Shown here: positions 46,309 to 54,599 of the stretch, piece after piece
How positions within the stretch are numbered: position 1 is the first letter of the stretch
Layout: each line of letters begins with the position of its first letter
NCBI GenBank assembly: GCA_937959125.1
Contig: CALGQU010000047.1
Coordinates: 1-57,368, forward strand
Reading direction: 5' to 3'
Length of the DNA: 57,368 nucleotides
From: an uncultured Croceitalea sp.
GTDB lineage: Bacteria; Bacteroidota; Bacteroidia; Flavobacteriales; Flavobacteriaceae
Program-made: the position numbers and the translations under genes
Notes under the pieces: model-generated
The model's input: the letters and a program-made list of their open reading frames with translations, nothing else
What the model was told of the DNA's origin: nothing
Databases searched by the model: none

Positions 46309-47319
46309 ATGGAAAAGTATAAACGTAATCTAGAGTTTGGAGCGGATGATTCTTCGCTAAAGGGATTTCACGAAGTCGTTTTTAGTGTTTCCAATCTAGA
46401 GCGGGAAATCACTTTTTATAAAAATACTTTTGGTTGGGAGTTGGCCCATAAAGGACAATTGGATCCACCAATGTATCCCTTTTGGCAACTAGATACTTCA
46501 ATAAAGATTGAGGAAGCCTTGCTGGTAAACAAGGGAGATACCAAAGGCTATTTGCGATTGGTAAAATTCCATGTCGAAAGACAACAACAAATTAGATCAG
46601 GAGCACAAATTTGGGATTCTGGCGGTATATATGATATCAATGTACGGGTAAAGGATATGGACCATATGTACCGTAAGGTACAGAAACAAGGTTGGAACGG
46701 TACTACAGATCCAACCCGATTTACATTTGGGAAATTTGAGGTTACCGAAGTTTTGACCAAAGGCCCCGACGGAGTTGTAGTTGCCATGATGCAACGGCAT
46801 AAACCTACTTTGGAAGGTTTTGAATTTGAAAAGGCCAGTCGTATTTTCAATTCTACCACCATTTGTGCGGATTATGGAAAAACCAAGGATTTTTTTATAA
46901 ATGGACTAGGATTTCAACTGTATTTTGAAACGGATGGCAAAAGCCGGTCCCACGGTCCCAACGTAATTGGAATCCCCCCAAATATCAATGGGAACATCAA
47001 TGTACCTGTATGCATTGTACATCCCAATGGAAAAAATGAGGGCTCTTTGGAACTATTGCATACTAGGGAATTAACAGGTAAGAATTGCTCAGCATTGGCA
47101 CAACCACCAAATCTTGGAATCCTAATGTACCGTTTTCCGGTTAGGGATGCGCATGCTTACGCAAATCAACTTAAAAAACGGGGGATTGTCTTAAATACTG
47201 AAGTACAGCAAGTAAACATACCCCCTTATGGTGCTGTTTTCCTTTTCTCCGTTCGAAGTCCGGATGGTGTTTGGATCGAATTTATTCAACTGCTAAAAAC
47301 AACAGATGAAAACAACTAA
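46309..47319 (+). CDS. Two-domain VOC family protein (copy 1)
   Basis: A 336-residue cytoplasmic protein made of two VOC modules: FHEVVFSVSNLEREITFYKNTFGWEL begins the first, and STTICADYGKTKDFFINGLGF begins the third half-unit. The last strand, SPDGVWIEFIQLL, offers a metal-ligand Glu. It is a close paralogue of the gene at 55510, sharing the KNCSALAQPPNLGILMYR type of segment. The size and double-module layout resemble extradiol dioxygenases such as 4-hydroxyphenylpyruvate dioxygenase relatives, but catalysis is unproven. Its end overlaps the nitrilase-like gene by 14 bases. Confidence 0.8.
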   Translation: MEKYKRNLEFGADDSSLKGFHEVVFSVSNLEREITFYKNTFGWELAHKGQLDPPMYPFWQLDTSIKIEEALLVNKGDTKGYLRLVKFHVERQQQIRSGAQIWDSGGIYDINVRVKDMDHMYRKVQKQGWNGTTDPTRFTFGKFEVTEVLTKGPDGVVVAMMQRHKPTLEGFEFEKASRIFNSTTICADYGKTKDFFINGLGFQLYFETDGKSRSHGPNVIGIPPNINGNINVPVCIVHPNGKNEGSLELLHTRELTGKNCSALAQPPNLGILMYRFPVRDAHAYANQLKKRGIVLNTEVQQVNIPPYGAVFLFSVRSPDGVWIEFIQLLKTTDENN

Positions 47320-48466
47320 TAGAAATTTAAAATTACTGTTTGCAACTACCATCCTAGTAGTATTTGCCATATCCTGCAAACAAACTACGCCCGCGTCATC
47401 TTCGATGCCCACGGATGAAACACCTAAGACCCTGTTGGTAAAGGCAGATGGCACTTATGATAAAGTCTCTTTGGAGAAGGATTCCATTGTTATAAAAGTG
47501 ATGCAGACCAGGGTAAAGTCCCTTTCCAGTTTTCCGTCCATAGCAGAAGGGTTGGAAGAAAACCTGTTGTACATGGAAAAAATGGCGGACCAAGCCCAAA
47601 ATGAAGGGGACAGTCCAGATATCATTCTTTTCCATGAATTTCCATTAACTGGATATTCCTCTGGAACACGGCAAGAAAAATTACCGTTCACCATTGAAGT
47701 GCCGGGTCCAGAAACGAAACGCATTGGCAAAATTGCCAAGGCTTGCGATTGCTATGTGATTTTTGGGAGTTATGTGCGGGACGCCCAATGGCCAGATCAT
47801 ATTTTAAGTATCAATACCGTAATGGGACGGGACGGAAACATTGCCAAGACCTTTTGGAAATCCAGGAACATCAAACGCATTTACAGTGACCGGGAAATTA
47901 CTACTACCACCATTGAAGCGGTTAGGGATACCTATAGGAAAACCTACGGATTGGAAGAGGAATTTCCGGTATTACGTACGGAGTTTGGCAATATTGCTGT
48001 AAGTACGGTTCAGTTTGACCCTTTTATTTTTTCTGCTTTTGCCATGCGGGGTACAGAAATCATGCTGCGTACCGCCACCCTTTTTGCCGAAGAGGATGTA
48101 GTGTATACCGCTTGGGTAAACGATTATTATTCTGCCATGGCCAATTTTACGCTTCCGGTCAGCACGGGATACAATGCTGGGGAATCGGTGATTGTTGGAC
48201 CAGATGGTAAGATTCTGGCAAAGCATCCTAGCAAGGAAGAAGACGGTATCGTTTCTGCCAAAATTCCGATCGCGGCATTTAGAAAAAATCGCACCATTCC
48301 TAATTACGCTTTAGAAATGACCAAGCCTGTCTTTTCACAATACAAGCAGGAGATTCCCATCAACCATTTAGAAATGGAAAAATCAAAGTTGCCCAAAACT
48401 GGCACTGAAATGAAATTGCTCTTGGATAGTATCAGCAGATATGATCCGCCTAAGACCGCAAATTAA
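47306..48466 (+). CDS. Lipoprotein nitrilase homologue lacking the catalytic Cys
   Basis: A 386-residue carbon-nitrogen hydrolase fold with a signal peptide and lipobox FAISC (Cys24). The family's Glu and Lys are present (Glu111 in FHEFPLTGYSSG, Lys185 in KTFWKSRN). The nucleophile position, normally GxxxxxxCYD, reads GNIAVSTVQFD, so Gln236 replaces the catalytic Cys while the following aromatic-Asp is kept. Classical amidase or nitrilase chemistry should therefore be lost. It may be a binding protein, or may use another mechanism. It starts inside the end of the VOC gene. Confidence 0.82.
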   Translation: MKTTNRNLKLLFATTILVVFAISCKQTTPASSSMPTDETPKTLLVKADGTYDKVSLEKDSIVIKVMQTRVKSLSSFPSIAEGLEENLLYMEKMADQAQNEGDSPDIILFHEFPLTGYSSGTRQEKLPFTIEVPGPETKRIGKIAKACDCYVIFGSYVRDAQWPDHILSINTVMGRDGNIAKTFWKSRNIKRIYSDREITTTTIEAVRDTYRKTYGLEEEFPVLRTEFGNIAVSTVQFDPFIFSAFAMRGTEIMLRTATLFAEEDVVYTAWVNDYYSAMANFTLPVSTGYNAGESVIVGPDGKILAKHPSKEEDGIVSAKIPIAAFRKNRTIPNYALEMTKPVFSQYKQEIPINHLEMEKSKLPKTGTEMKLLLDSISRYDPPKTAN

Positions 48467-48484
48467 CCCGTAATCAATAAACAA

Positions 48485-48544
48485 CCTCTGGGCAAGCCCA
48501 CGGAGGTATTTGTAAGAACCAAAAGTTTAATTTCAAGGTAAGTC
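48485..48544 (+). repeat. Dispersed intergenic repeat with hairpin, inside the operon
   Basis: An imperfect hairpin (CCTCTGGGC-aa-GCCCACGGAGG) is followed by a stretch (48508-48544) that aligns, with few changes and small gaps, to the core of the MITE-like element at 33445-33480; both contain TTTCAAGG and end in AGTC. Short inverted ends (ACAACC at 48481, GGTTGT at 48564) frame it. It separates the nitrilase-like gene from the next VOC gene and may carry or interrupt a promoter. Confidence 0.55.
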
Positions 48545-48585
48545 AAAAGGTATAATATCCTTTGGTTGTGCCAATAAAAACAAAA

Positions 48586-49026
48586 ATGATGTCAGTATTA
48601 TTTAAACGAACCACTTTGACCGTAGCCAATTTAGAACGTTCCTTGGGAATTTACAGGGATATTTTAGGATTCACCATTAACTATATACAAGAGTCGGAGC
48701 CGGACTCCTACTCCTACCCTGTATTTCGTATCCCAAAGGAGGCAAAACTCAACTTTGCCACTTTGGACAGTCCCACACAGGAGCGCACTTTGGCCCTTAC
48801 CGAGGTAACCGGGGTTGCTTTACCCAAGCAAACCGGTATTATCATGGCCGCTTCGGTGATTAAAGTGGATGACTTAAAGAAGGTTATCGCTCAAATCGAA
48901 GGACTGGGATTGGAAACTACGGAACCTAAAATGGATGGTAACGAACAGTATGAGTTTTTGGAGCAAGCCTTTATCGATTACGACGGCCACCTTATCGTGC
49001 TGTACGAGTTGATGGAAAAGAAATGA
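48586..49026 (+). CDS. Single-domain cytoplasmic VOC protein
   Basis: A 146-residue VOC protein (FKRTTLTVANLERSLGIYRDILGFTINY at the start, FIDYDGHLIVLYELM at the end) with no signal peptide. It is a close paralogue of the exported VOC protein at 52975, sharing LTEVTGVALPKQ and EQAFIDYDGH. So the same module occurs once in the cytoplasm and once in the periplasm. I use the ATG at 48586; a TTG 24 bases upstream is unlikely. The next start is one base after its stop. Confidence 0.82.
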   Translation: MMSVLFKRTTLTVANLERSLGIYRDILGFTINYIQESEPDSYSYPVFRIPKEAKLNFATLDSPTQERTLALTEVTGVALPKQTGIIMAASVIKVDDLKKVIAQIEGLGLETTEPKMDGNEQYEFLEQAFIDYDGHLIVLYELMEKK

Positions 49027-49027
49027 T

Positions 49028-50038
49028 ATGAAGCAATGGGTCGTGGCTAAACACCCTAAAGGACTGGTAAAACACACCGACTTTAGGTTAGCGGAAGTAC
49101 CTGTTCCCATTCCGGGTGATGGGGAAGTTCTGGTTAAAACCCTATACTTAGGGGTTGCTCCCGTTATGCTCCGTTATATGACCAATGAAACCAGCTTTGA
49201 ACGTCCCTTACGTATTGGCGATGTGATGATCGGACGAGGGGTTGGAACGGTCATAGAAAGCAATAGCCCAGCTTTTAAAAAAGGAGAGCTTATACAGACC
49301 AAATTAGGTTGGCGTGAGTATAGCATTATCAAAGATGACCCATACTACATGACCTATAAAATGCAAAGCAAGGATTTGAGTCCTTCTTTTGGTGTTGGTG
49401 CCCTTGGGATGAACGGTTTTACCGCTCTTATTGGCATGCAGGATATTTGTAAGGTAAAGGCAGGGGACAACGTATTGGTTTCCGGAGCTGCGGGAAGCGT
49501 GGGCAGTATGGCGGGATATGTAGCAAAAGCTTTAGGTTGTGGAAAATTGGTGGGTATAGCCGGAGGGGCCGAAAAATGTGGGCTGTTGCTAGATAAATTA
49601 GGTTACGATATTGCTTTGGACTACAAACAACCCGGATTGTATGAAAAATTGGACGCTCATTTCTCAGACGGTATCGATGTTTTTTTCGATAACGTAGGCG
49701 GTATTTTATTGGATGAAGTTTTAGGGAGAATCAATAGACGGGCCAGAATAGCCATTTGCGGGCGTATTTCTGAATATTTGATTCCACCGGAGGAATACCA
49801 CAGACCCAGAAACTTATACCGCATTGGACTTAAGGATGCCAAAATGGAGGGTTTCTTTGTGTACGATTATCAAGAACACTATGCCCACTATGAACTGCAA
49901 TTGGCCCAATGGATACGTGAGGGAAAATTAATTCCCTTAGAAGATATTGGTCATGGTTTGGATGCCATGCCCGAAGCATTGATAAGTCTTTACAACGGGA
50001 CCAATGGCGGTACACGAATGGTTAAGGTAGCACCTTAA
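49028..50038 (+). CDS. MDR family NADPH-dependent oxidoreductase (copy 2)
   Basis: A 336-residue zinc-free MDR reductase of the same length as the 37.2-kb copy and clearly paralogous (GDNVLVSGAAGSVGSMAGYVA cofactor loop, IDVFFDNVGGILLDEVLG). It should reduce an alpha,beta-unsaturated carbonyl compound with NADPH in the cytoplasm. It is the last gene of the operon that begins at 39.9 kb. Its stop overlaps the stop of the converging MFS gene by four bases, so no terminator fits between them. Confidence 0.88.
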   Translation: MKQWVVAKHPKGLVKHTDFRLAEVPVPIPGDGEVLVKTLYLGVAPVMLRYMTNETSFERPLRIGDVMIGRGVGTVIESNSPAFKKGELIQTKLGWREYSIIKDDPYYMTYKMQSKDLSPSFGVGALGMNGFTALIGMQDICKVKAGDNVLVSGAAGSVGSMAGYVAKALGCGKLVGIAGGAEKCGLLLDKLGYDIALDYKQPGLYEKLDAHFSDGIDVFFDNVGGILLDEVLGRINRRARIAICGRISEYLIPPEEYHRPRNLYRIGLKDAKMEGFFVYDYQEHYAHYELQLAQWIREGKLIPLEDIGHGLDAMPEALISLYNGTNGGTRMVKVAP

Positions 50039-51288
50039 TCATCTTTTTCAACATCCAACTGTTCTTCTTTAATGATTTCAGCATCCTGGGGTGAGATTTT
50101 TTTAATAAAAAAACTGATCATAAAAGCGATGCAAAGCAGACCAACGATAACCCAAATACTCATACTATACGAACCAGTTCTATCTGCGATAAAGGCCGTA
50201 AGATAGATACCCAAGCCAGAGCCTAAGCCTTCAAAGAAAGAAATCAACCCACCTATTTTTCCTGCGGATTTCACACCAAAAGTGGTAATGATGATATAAT
50301 TGAACAAGGTATATAAGCCTCCCCAACCCAAACCGATAAAGATAAGGGACGGCCACACAAGACTTACCGAGTTTATGGCCAAAAGTGCTGCCCCAACAAT
50401 CATCAATACCAATTGTATTTTAAAGAGTAGGTGTTCATTGATGAAGTCCGTTACAATGCCGGAAGACAGTTTCGCAACAAGGATGATGGCAAAGAAAATA
50501 CTGAACGCGTTGGTAGCTTGACCATTGTCATAACCTAGTTCGCTCAAATATAAAAACAGGTTGTCTATGATACCTAATATGCTGTAAAAACAGAAAATGC
50601 CGGCGAAACAAATTGCCCAAAAAACCGGGGTTTTAATAGCTTCTTGCATTGAAAATTCCGTAAGGCCAGTTTCTTCATCCTTAGCTACCTTTTGTTCCAC
50701 TTTCTTTTTGTAGTTCACCGGTTTTAAAAAGATAAAGATGATCACGGCAATAACCATGGGAACAATGGTCTCCCATTGAAAGGCTCCTCGCCACCCAAAA
50801 TTTTCCAATAAGCGATACCCTATTTGAGGCACAATAATACCTCCCAAAGAGGTACCCGCCAAGGCAATACCTATAGCCGTTCCCCTATTGTTTTTGACCC
50901 GTTGTGAAACCATAATGATAACTGCTAAAGTGCCCGCCCCGGAAACCGCAAAAGCAAACAAGAAGTGAATAGCATACATCTGCCATGCGGCGTTAATGAT
51001 AGAGTAAGAATATAAAAGTCCGGCAATAAAGACCAACCCAATAATAAGCATTCGTTTGACACCAAAACGATCGATTACCGCACCAACAAAAGGCATAATT
51101 ACGGAGGAGGCCACCAAATTGATAAGTCCCCTAAGTTTTAATTCTGATCGTGACCAGCCAAATTCCTCCAAAAGGGAGGTGTCAAAGACCCCAATACCGG
51201 AGATGGTCATACCATTGGTTACCACCAAGGTTATGGTACCTAAAATTGCTATTCCCAATAACGTCCAAAACGATTGTTTCTCACTCAT
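50035..51288 (-). CDS. MFS transporter
   Basis: A 417-residue inner-membrane carrier with about twelve helices and a charged central loop (VNYKKKVEQKVAKDEETG). The loop between helices 2 and 3 has GAVIDRFGVKRML, the MFS signature. The N-terminus (GWSRSEL after helix 1) suggests the monocarboxylate/oxalate-formate group, which carries small organic acids. It is the last gene of the minus-strand unit and the only carrier in the locus. I infer that it moves a pathway intermediate across the inner membrane. Confidence 0.9.
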   Translation of the reverse strand: MSEKQSFWTLLGIAILGTITLVVTNGMTISGIGVFDTSLLEEFGWSRSELKLRGLINLVASSVIMPFVGAVIDRFGVKRMLIIGLVFIAGLLYSYSIINAAWQMYAIHFLFAFAVSGAGTLAVIIMVSQRVKNNRGTAIGIALAGTSLGGIIVPQIGYRLLENFGWRGAFQWETIVPMVIAVIIFIFLKPVNYKKKVEQKVAKDEETGLTEFSMQEAIKTPVFWAICFAGIFCFYSILGIIDNLFLYLSELGYDNGQATNAFSIFFAIILVAKLSSGIVTDFINEHLLFKIQLVLMIVGAALLAINSVSLVWPSLIFIGLGWGGLYTLFNYIIITTFGVKSAGKIGGLISFFEGLGSGLGIYLTAFIADRTGSYSMSIWVIVGLLCIAFMISFFIKKISPQDAEIIKEEQLDVEKDD

Positions 51289-51860
51289 GATTCCTTCTTA
51301 ATATAGTGGATTGGAGTACTGTAAGGTGTAATTTGTACGCCATCTTTTTTTATACATTCCATCACAAAAAGTTCACCTTCTTTTAGGGTCTCTGTTAGAC
51401 GGAACGTCATTCCAGGGCCAATAGGGTCCTCATGGTCCGTTTTAAAACACTGCTCCGCATCATGCCAAACATAGGGTGCGGGACCCCATGGTCTCATTTC
51501 TAACGTATTCCAATCAAATACCAAATCATCATTGGCGTTGATCACATCCTTTGGGTCATGTTCTTCTGGCACCTGCATGGAATGCAAGAGTGCCGTATTT
51601 TCTCCAGAAGCAGTTATATAAAAAAACAAGGGTTTTAACTGGACATCATCTTGCCCGGGTTGCATATAATAACTTTCCTCTAAAATATAGATACCTGGAT
51701 GATCAGCCGGTCTGTTTCGTATTTTATGATCACAGACATCGGTTACATGTTTGGCATACGGATGTATCTGCTTTCCTGCCGCTATTTCCGCATCGATCTG
51801 TTCTTGGTTGTCCAAGGTTCCGCAAAGGATGTCAGCAAATCTTTTAAGTACTTTTTCCAT
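51285..51860 (-). CDS. Cytoplasmic CpcT/CpeT-like protein (copy 2)
   Basis: A 191-residue protein without signal peptide. FADILCGTLDNQEQ at the N-terminus, GIYILEESYYMQPGQ and QLKPLFFYI in the middle, and GMTFRLTETLKEGELFV near the end follow the order of the CpcT/CpeT family (short helix, barrel, Glu/Tyr-rich strand). Its length equals that of the cyanobacterial lyases. Together with the exported copy it places the same barrel on both sides of the inner membrane. It overlaps the MFS gene by four bases and abuts the preceding VOC gene, so the three are coupled. Confidence 0.6.
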   Translation of the reverse strand: MEKVLKRFADILCGTLDNQEQIDAEIAAGKQIHPYAKHVTDVCDHKIRNRPADHPGIYILEESYYMQPGQDDVQLKPLFFYITASGENTALLHSMQVPEEHDPKDVINANDDLVFDWNTLEMRPWGPAPYVWHDAEQCFKTDHEDPIGPGMTFRLTETLKEGELFVMECIKKDGVQITPYSTPIHYIKKES

Positions 51861-52862
51861 TTAGTTTGGTTGAAACAGTTCAATATACATACCATTGGGG
51901 CTTTCTAACAAACAGGCTTGTCCATCACCCAAAATATAATCGGAAACATACTGTACGGGTGATACTATCTTAATCTTGTTCTCCTTTGCCCTTTTGACCA
52001 CTTCCTCAATATCACTGGTTTGGAAACTGTACATACCCAAACCCTGGTTGGGAATACAGCTCTGCACCCCGGTATCTATCATATTACCATCCTTGAAATC
52101 CAATAGAAGGTAATGATTCTGTTTTGCTTCGGGCGCATAGATACCACAAAATCGAAATGGAGTGCCGGGGTTGACCCCTAACGCACCGCCCTCTGCAGCT
52201 TCCCAAACGGAATCAAAGAGTACATAATGGCCCAGAACTTCGGTAAAAAACGCAACTTCTGCATCGGAGTCTTTGGCAACGAAAGCGGAGTACCCAGGTC
52301 CGCAAAATCCATCATTGGGATCACAGGGGGCCAGTTGCGGATAATTTACCCGTTCTATACCCACGCAATGCAGAAAATCCGGGCCTTGATATATTGTTTC
52401 CAAGTACTGTCCCTTATCGCCATTGGCCCTTACAATATCACCCAATTGCATAGGTGCCATAGCACCTACTTTATACTCCTGCATTCTTTTGTCCATTGCT
52501 TTGGCATTTGAAGTGGGAAAACCCAAGGAGAAGGTTCCCAATTCATAAGAACTATAACTATTGTGGATATGCGGTGTTGGACGCTTTACATGGAGTATAC
52601 GCAACTGGATCAAACTAGGTACGGTTGGTCGATAACAGTGGTATAGGTCATAATCCAAATCCTCCGGAATATGCCAAAACCTTCGTTGTTGTTCCTTTTC
52701 GGTTGGCGTTAATGCAATGGAATCCAATTGCATTTTCATAACCTTTCCATAAAAATGCCTGTAGGCTTCCAAATCCTCAGTACACAAGGTTGCCGTATGT
52801 ATATATCCGGTAAGTGCATCTTTACCGATACCTGTAGGGATGTTGTTTTTTTTATTTTCCAT
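51861..52862 (-). CDS. Two-domain VOC family protein (divergent type)
   Basis: A 333-residue cytoplasmic protein with two VOC modules (YIHTATLCTEDLEAYRHFYGKVM and AFVAKDSDAEVAFFTEVLGH), ending ESPNGMYIELFQPN, where the Glu is the usual ligand. It differs clearly from the other two double-module proteins of the locus. Between modules it has a Cys/Pro-rich loop (APCDPNDGFCGPGYS). It is co-transcribed with the CpcT-like and MFS genes. The 112 bases upstream hold a perfect 16-bp palindrome and may carry an extra promoter. Confidence 0.8.
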   Translation of the reverse strand: MENKKNNIPTGIGKDALTGYIHTATLCTEDLEAYRHFYGKVMKMQLDSIALTPTEKEQQRRFWHIPEDLDYDLYHCYRPTVPSLIQLRILHVKRPTPHIHNSYSSYELGTFSLGFPTSNAKAMDKRMQEYKVGAMAPMQLGDIVRANGDKGQYLETIYQGPDFLHCVGIERVNYPQLAPCDPNDGFCGPGYSAFVAKDSDAEVAFFTEVLGHYVLFDSVWEAAEGGALGVNPGTPFRFCGIYAPEAKQNHYLLLDFKDGNMIDTGVQSCIPNQGLGMYSFQTSDIEEVVKRAKENKIKIVSPVQYVSDYILGDGQACLLESPNGMYIELFQPN

Positions 52863-52932
52863 TGTTATTCACTGTCCGTTAATCTTATTTATCAAACTAA
52901 ATTTTTAAAATCCTTACCATCAAAACCAACTA

Positions 52933-52948
52933 AAAAGAATATTCTTTT
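52933..52948. promoter_or_regulatory. Perfect 16-bp palindrome AAAAGAATATTCTTTT
   Basis: A gapless perfect palindrome in the 112-base gap between two minus-strand VOC genes, 71 bases before the downstream start. It differs from operators A-C. It could be an internal operator. It is AT-rich, so chance is possible, and there is no T-run on the coding strand to suggest a terminator. Confidence 0.4.
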
Positions 52949-52974
52949 CCTTAAAAAGTACTTATTTGACACAG

Positions 52975-53520
52975 TTAAAGCAGTTGATATAGGGCTATAC
53001 GATGACCATCAAAATCCGTAAATGCTTGTTCAATATAGGATATCCTACCCTCCACGGTGTGCTCTTCCGTGGTTTTCAACCCAAGTGCCTTTACCTTTTT
53101 AATAACCCCTATAAGGTCATCCACTTTGATAAGGAGTACTCCCATGATAGGTGTTTCCTGCTGTTTTGGCAGATCAACCCCGGTAACTTCTTTTAAATTG
53201 ATGATTCTTTTTTGATCCGTTGAGCTTAATGCGGCAACCCGTATGGTCGCTTCTTTTGGCACATTAAAAACTTGATACGCATAATTATCCTTTTCATAGG
53301 TGCCAATGGCCCCTACCTCAAAACCAAGAACATCTTGATATAGTTTTAAGGATTGGTCTAAATTGGAAACCAAAATGGAACTTCTCCTAAGATGTACTTC
53401 TGCGCTTTCTTTTTCCGAACCATCGTCTTGGGCATGGATAGCGGAAAATGGTAACCCAATTCCAATCCAAAATAGGAGACCCGGCAAAACCCTATTGATA
53501 TGCTTAAATCGTATATTCAT
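52975..53520 (-). CDS. Exported single-domain VOC protein
   Basis: A 181-residue protein with a signal peptide (cleavage after AIHA, about residue 30) and one VOC domain (LRRSSILVSNLDQSLKLYQDVLGFEV to AFTDFDGHRIALYQLL). It is the periplasmic paralogue of the cytoplasmic VOC protein at 48586. Eleven bases separate it from the preceding VOC gene in the unit. The substrate is unknown, and the shared segments suggest that both copies act on the same or related compounds. Confidence 0.82.
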   Translation of the reverse strand: MNIRFKHINRVLPGLLFWIGIGLPFSAIHAQDDGSEKESAEVHLRRSSILVSNLDQSLKLYQDVLGFEVGAIGTYEKDNYAYQVFNVPKEATIRVAALSSTDQKRIINLKEVTGVDLPKQQETPIMGVLLIKVDDLIGVIKKVKALGLKTTEEHTVEGRISYIEQAFTDFDGHRIALYQLL

Positions 53521-53531
53521 AAGACCTCCTT

Positions 53532-54095
53532 TTATTTAACGTACTCGTACAACTGTATTCGCACCCCATTGGGATCAAGCACCGTTAAAGTAAGTGATTT
53601 TCCTGTTGCGGAAGGCGTTAAGGGCACTACAACCCTTATCCCTGCGTCCCTCATCATCGTTTCAATCTTACGAAGACCGGTTACGGAAAACGCCATAATC
53701 AGTTCACTTGCAAAAGGGGTGCGCTGTACATCTTGATCGTAGATGGAGCTTTGGGCGTTGGGCACAGCCACCAAATTAATTCCGGGGGCAATCTCCCCCC
53801 CTTTGCCCCAACCTGTGGGAAGCAAGGAAATATAATCCACCTTTTCAACATCCGTCAGGCCAAAAACGGCCAGGGAATTCTTATCATTTATCTCAAACCT
53901 TCGGTTTTCTTTAAAACCTAGCATGTCCACATAAAATTGGACCGTAGCGGTAACATCCTTGGTCAGAAAGGTAGTTGCGGAAAGTCGTGTGCTGATTTCA
54001 GGTGCTGCCACGCTATCACTCTTCTGGTTCTGTGCCGCAACCACCAGTGTCATTAACAAAAAATACAGCGGCAATAGCCTTGACTTAAATCTCAT
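53532..54095 (-). CDS. Exported single-domain VOC protein (second type)
   Basis: A 187-residue protein with a signal peptide (cleavage near VVAA-QNQ, about residue 21). The VOC domain runs from RLSATTFLTKDVTATVQFYVDMLGF to LDPNGVRIQLYEYV. At the usual last metal-ligand position it has Gln (RIQLY) instead of Glu, so metal binding may be altered. Its start overlaps the end of the peroxiredoxin gene by 11 bases, so the two are translationally coupled. Confidence 0.8.
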   Translation of the reverse strand: MRFKSRLLPLYFLLMTLVVAAQNQKSDSVAAPEISTRLSATTFLTKDVTATVQFYVDMLGFKENRRFEINDKNSLAVFGLTDVEKVDYISLLPTGWGKGGEIAPGINLVAVPNAQSSIYDQDVQRTPFASELIMAFSVTGLRKIETMMRDAGIRVVVPLTPSATGKSLTLTVLDPNGVRIQLYEYVK

Positions 54096-54552
54096 CTAAT
54101 GTTTTTTTTATGTTTTCAAAACTTGGTAAACTCTTGCCATCCGTGACTTCGGCATACTGCACCACGCCCTCTTTATCGATAACGAAAGCGGAACGCTTGG
54201 CAAAATGGGTCATTCCCGCAAAATCATCCTCGAACAATACCTTGTAGGCCTTGCTAACTTCCCTATTGAAGTCGGACCCCAATTTAAAGTTAAGGTCGTT
54301 CTCTTTGGCAAATTTGTCCAAAACAAAAGGGGAATCTACAGAAGCACCCACGACCTCCGCGTTTAAACTACTATAGTCACTTTCGTTTTCATTTGCCATG
54401 CACATCTGGGTGGTACACACACTGGTAAATGCCAAGGGGAAAAAATGTAAAATCAGGTTTTTTCCTTTATAATCGTTCAAGGTAATCGGTTGTAAATCCG
54501 TACCCACCAGTTTAAATTCCGGTGCTTTTTGTCCTTTGTTCAGTATATCCAT
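54085..54552 (-). CDS. Peroxiredoxin (AhpE/Tpx-like)
   Basis: A 155-residue thiol peroxidase. The active-site segment is FPLAFTSVCTTQMC, with peroxidatic Cys46 and a second Cys51 that could form an intrachain disulfide. The Arg expected in the active site is in HFAKRSAFVID. No signal peptide is present, so it works in the cytoplasm. In this unit it would remove hydrogen peroxide or organic peroxides produced by oxygen-using steps, which is an inference from context. Confidence 0.92.
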   Translation of the reverse strand: MDILNKGQKAPEFKLVGTDLQPITLNDYKGKNLILHFFPLAFTSVCTTQMCMANENESDYSSLNAEVVGASVDSPFVLDKFAKENDLNFKLGSDFNREVSKAYKVLFEDDFAGMTHFAKRSAFVIDKEGVVQYAEVTDGKSLPSFENIKKTLDEI

Positions 54553-54599
54553 ATCAAATGTGTTGTTTTTAATTATGTCTTGGACGGTGATACATCCCC

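Noticed and set aside
41951-51860. Phycobilin synthesis or light-harvesting locus
   Set aside because: Only the CpcT/CpeT-like proteins point that way. No phycobiliprotein, haem oxygenase or bilin reductase gene is present, and the neighbours are catabolic and exported.
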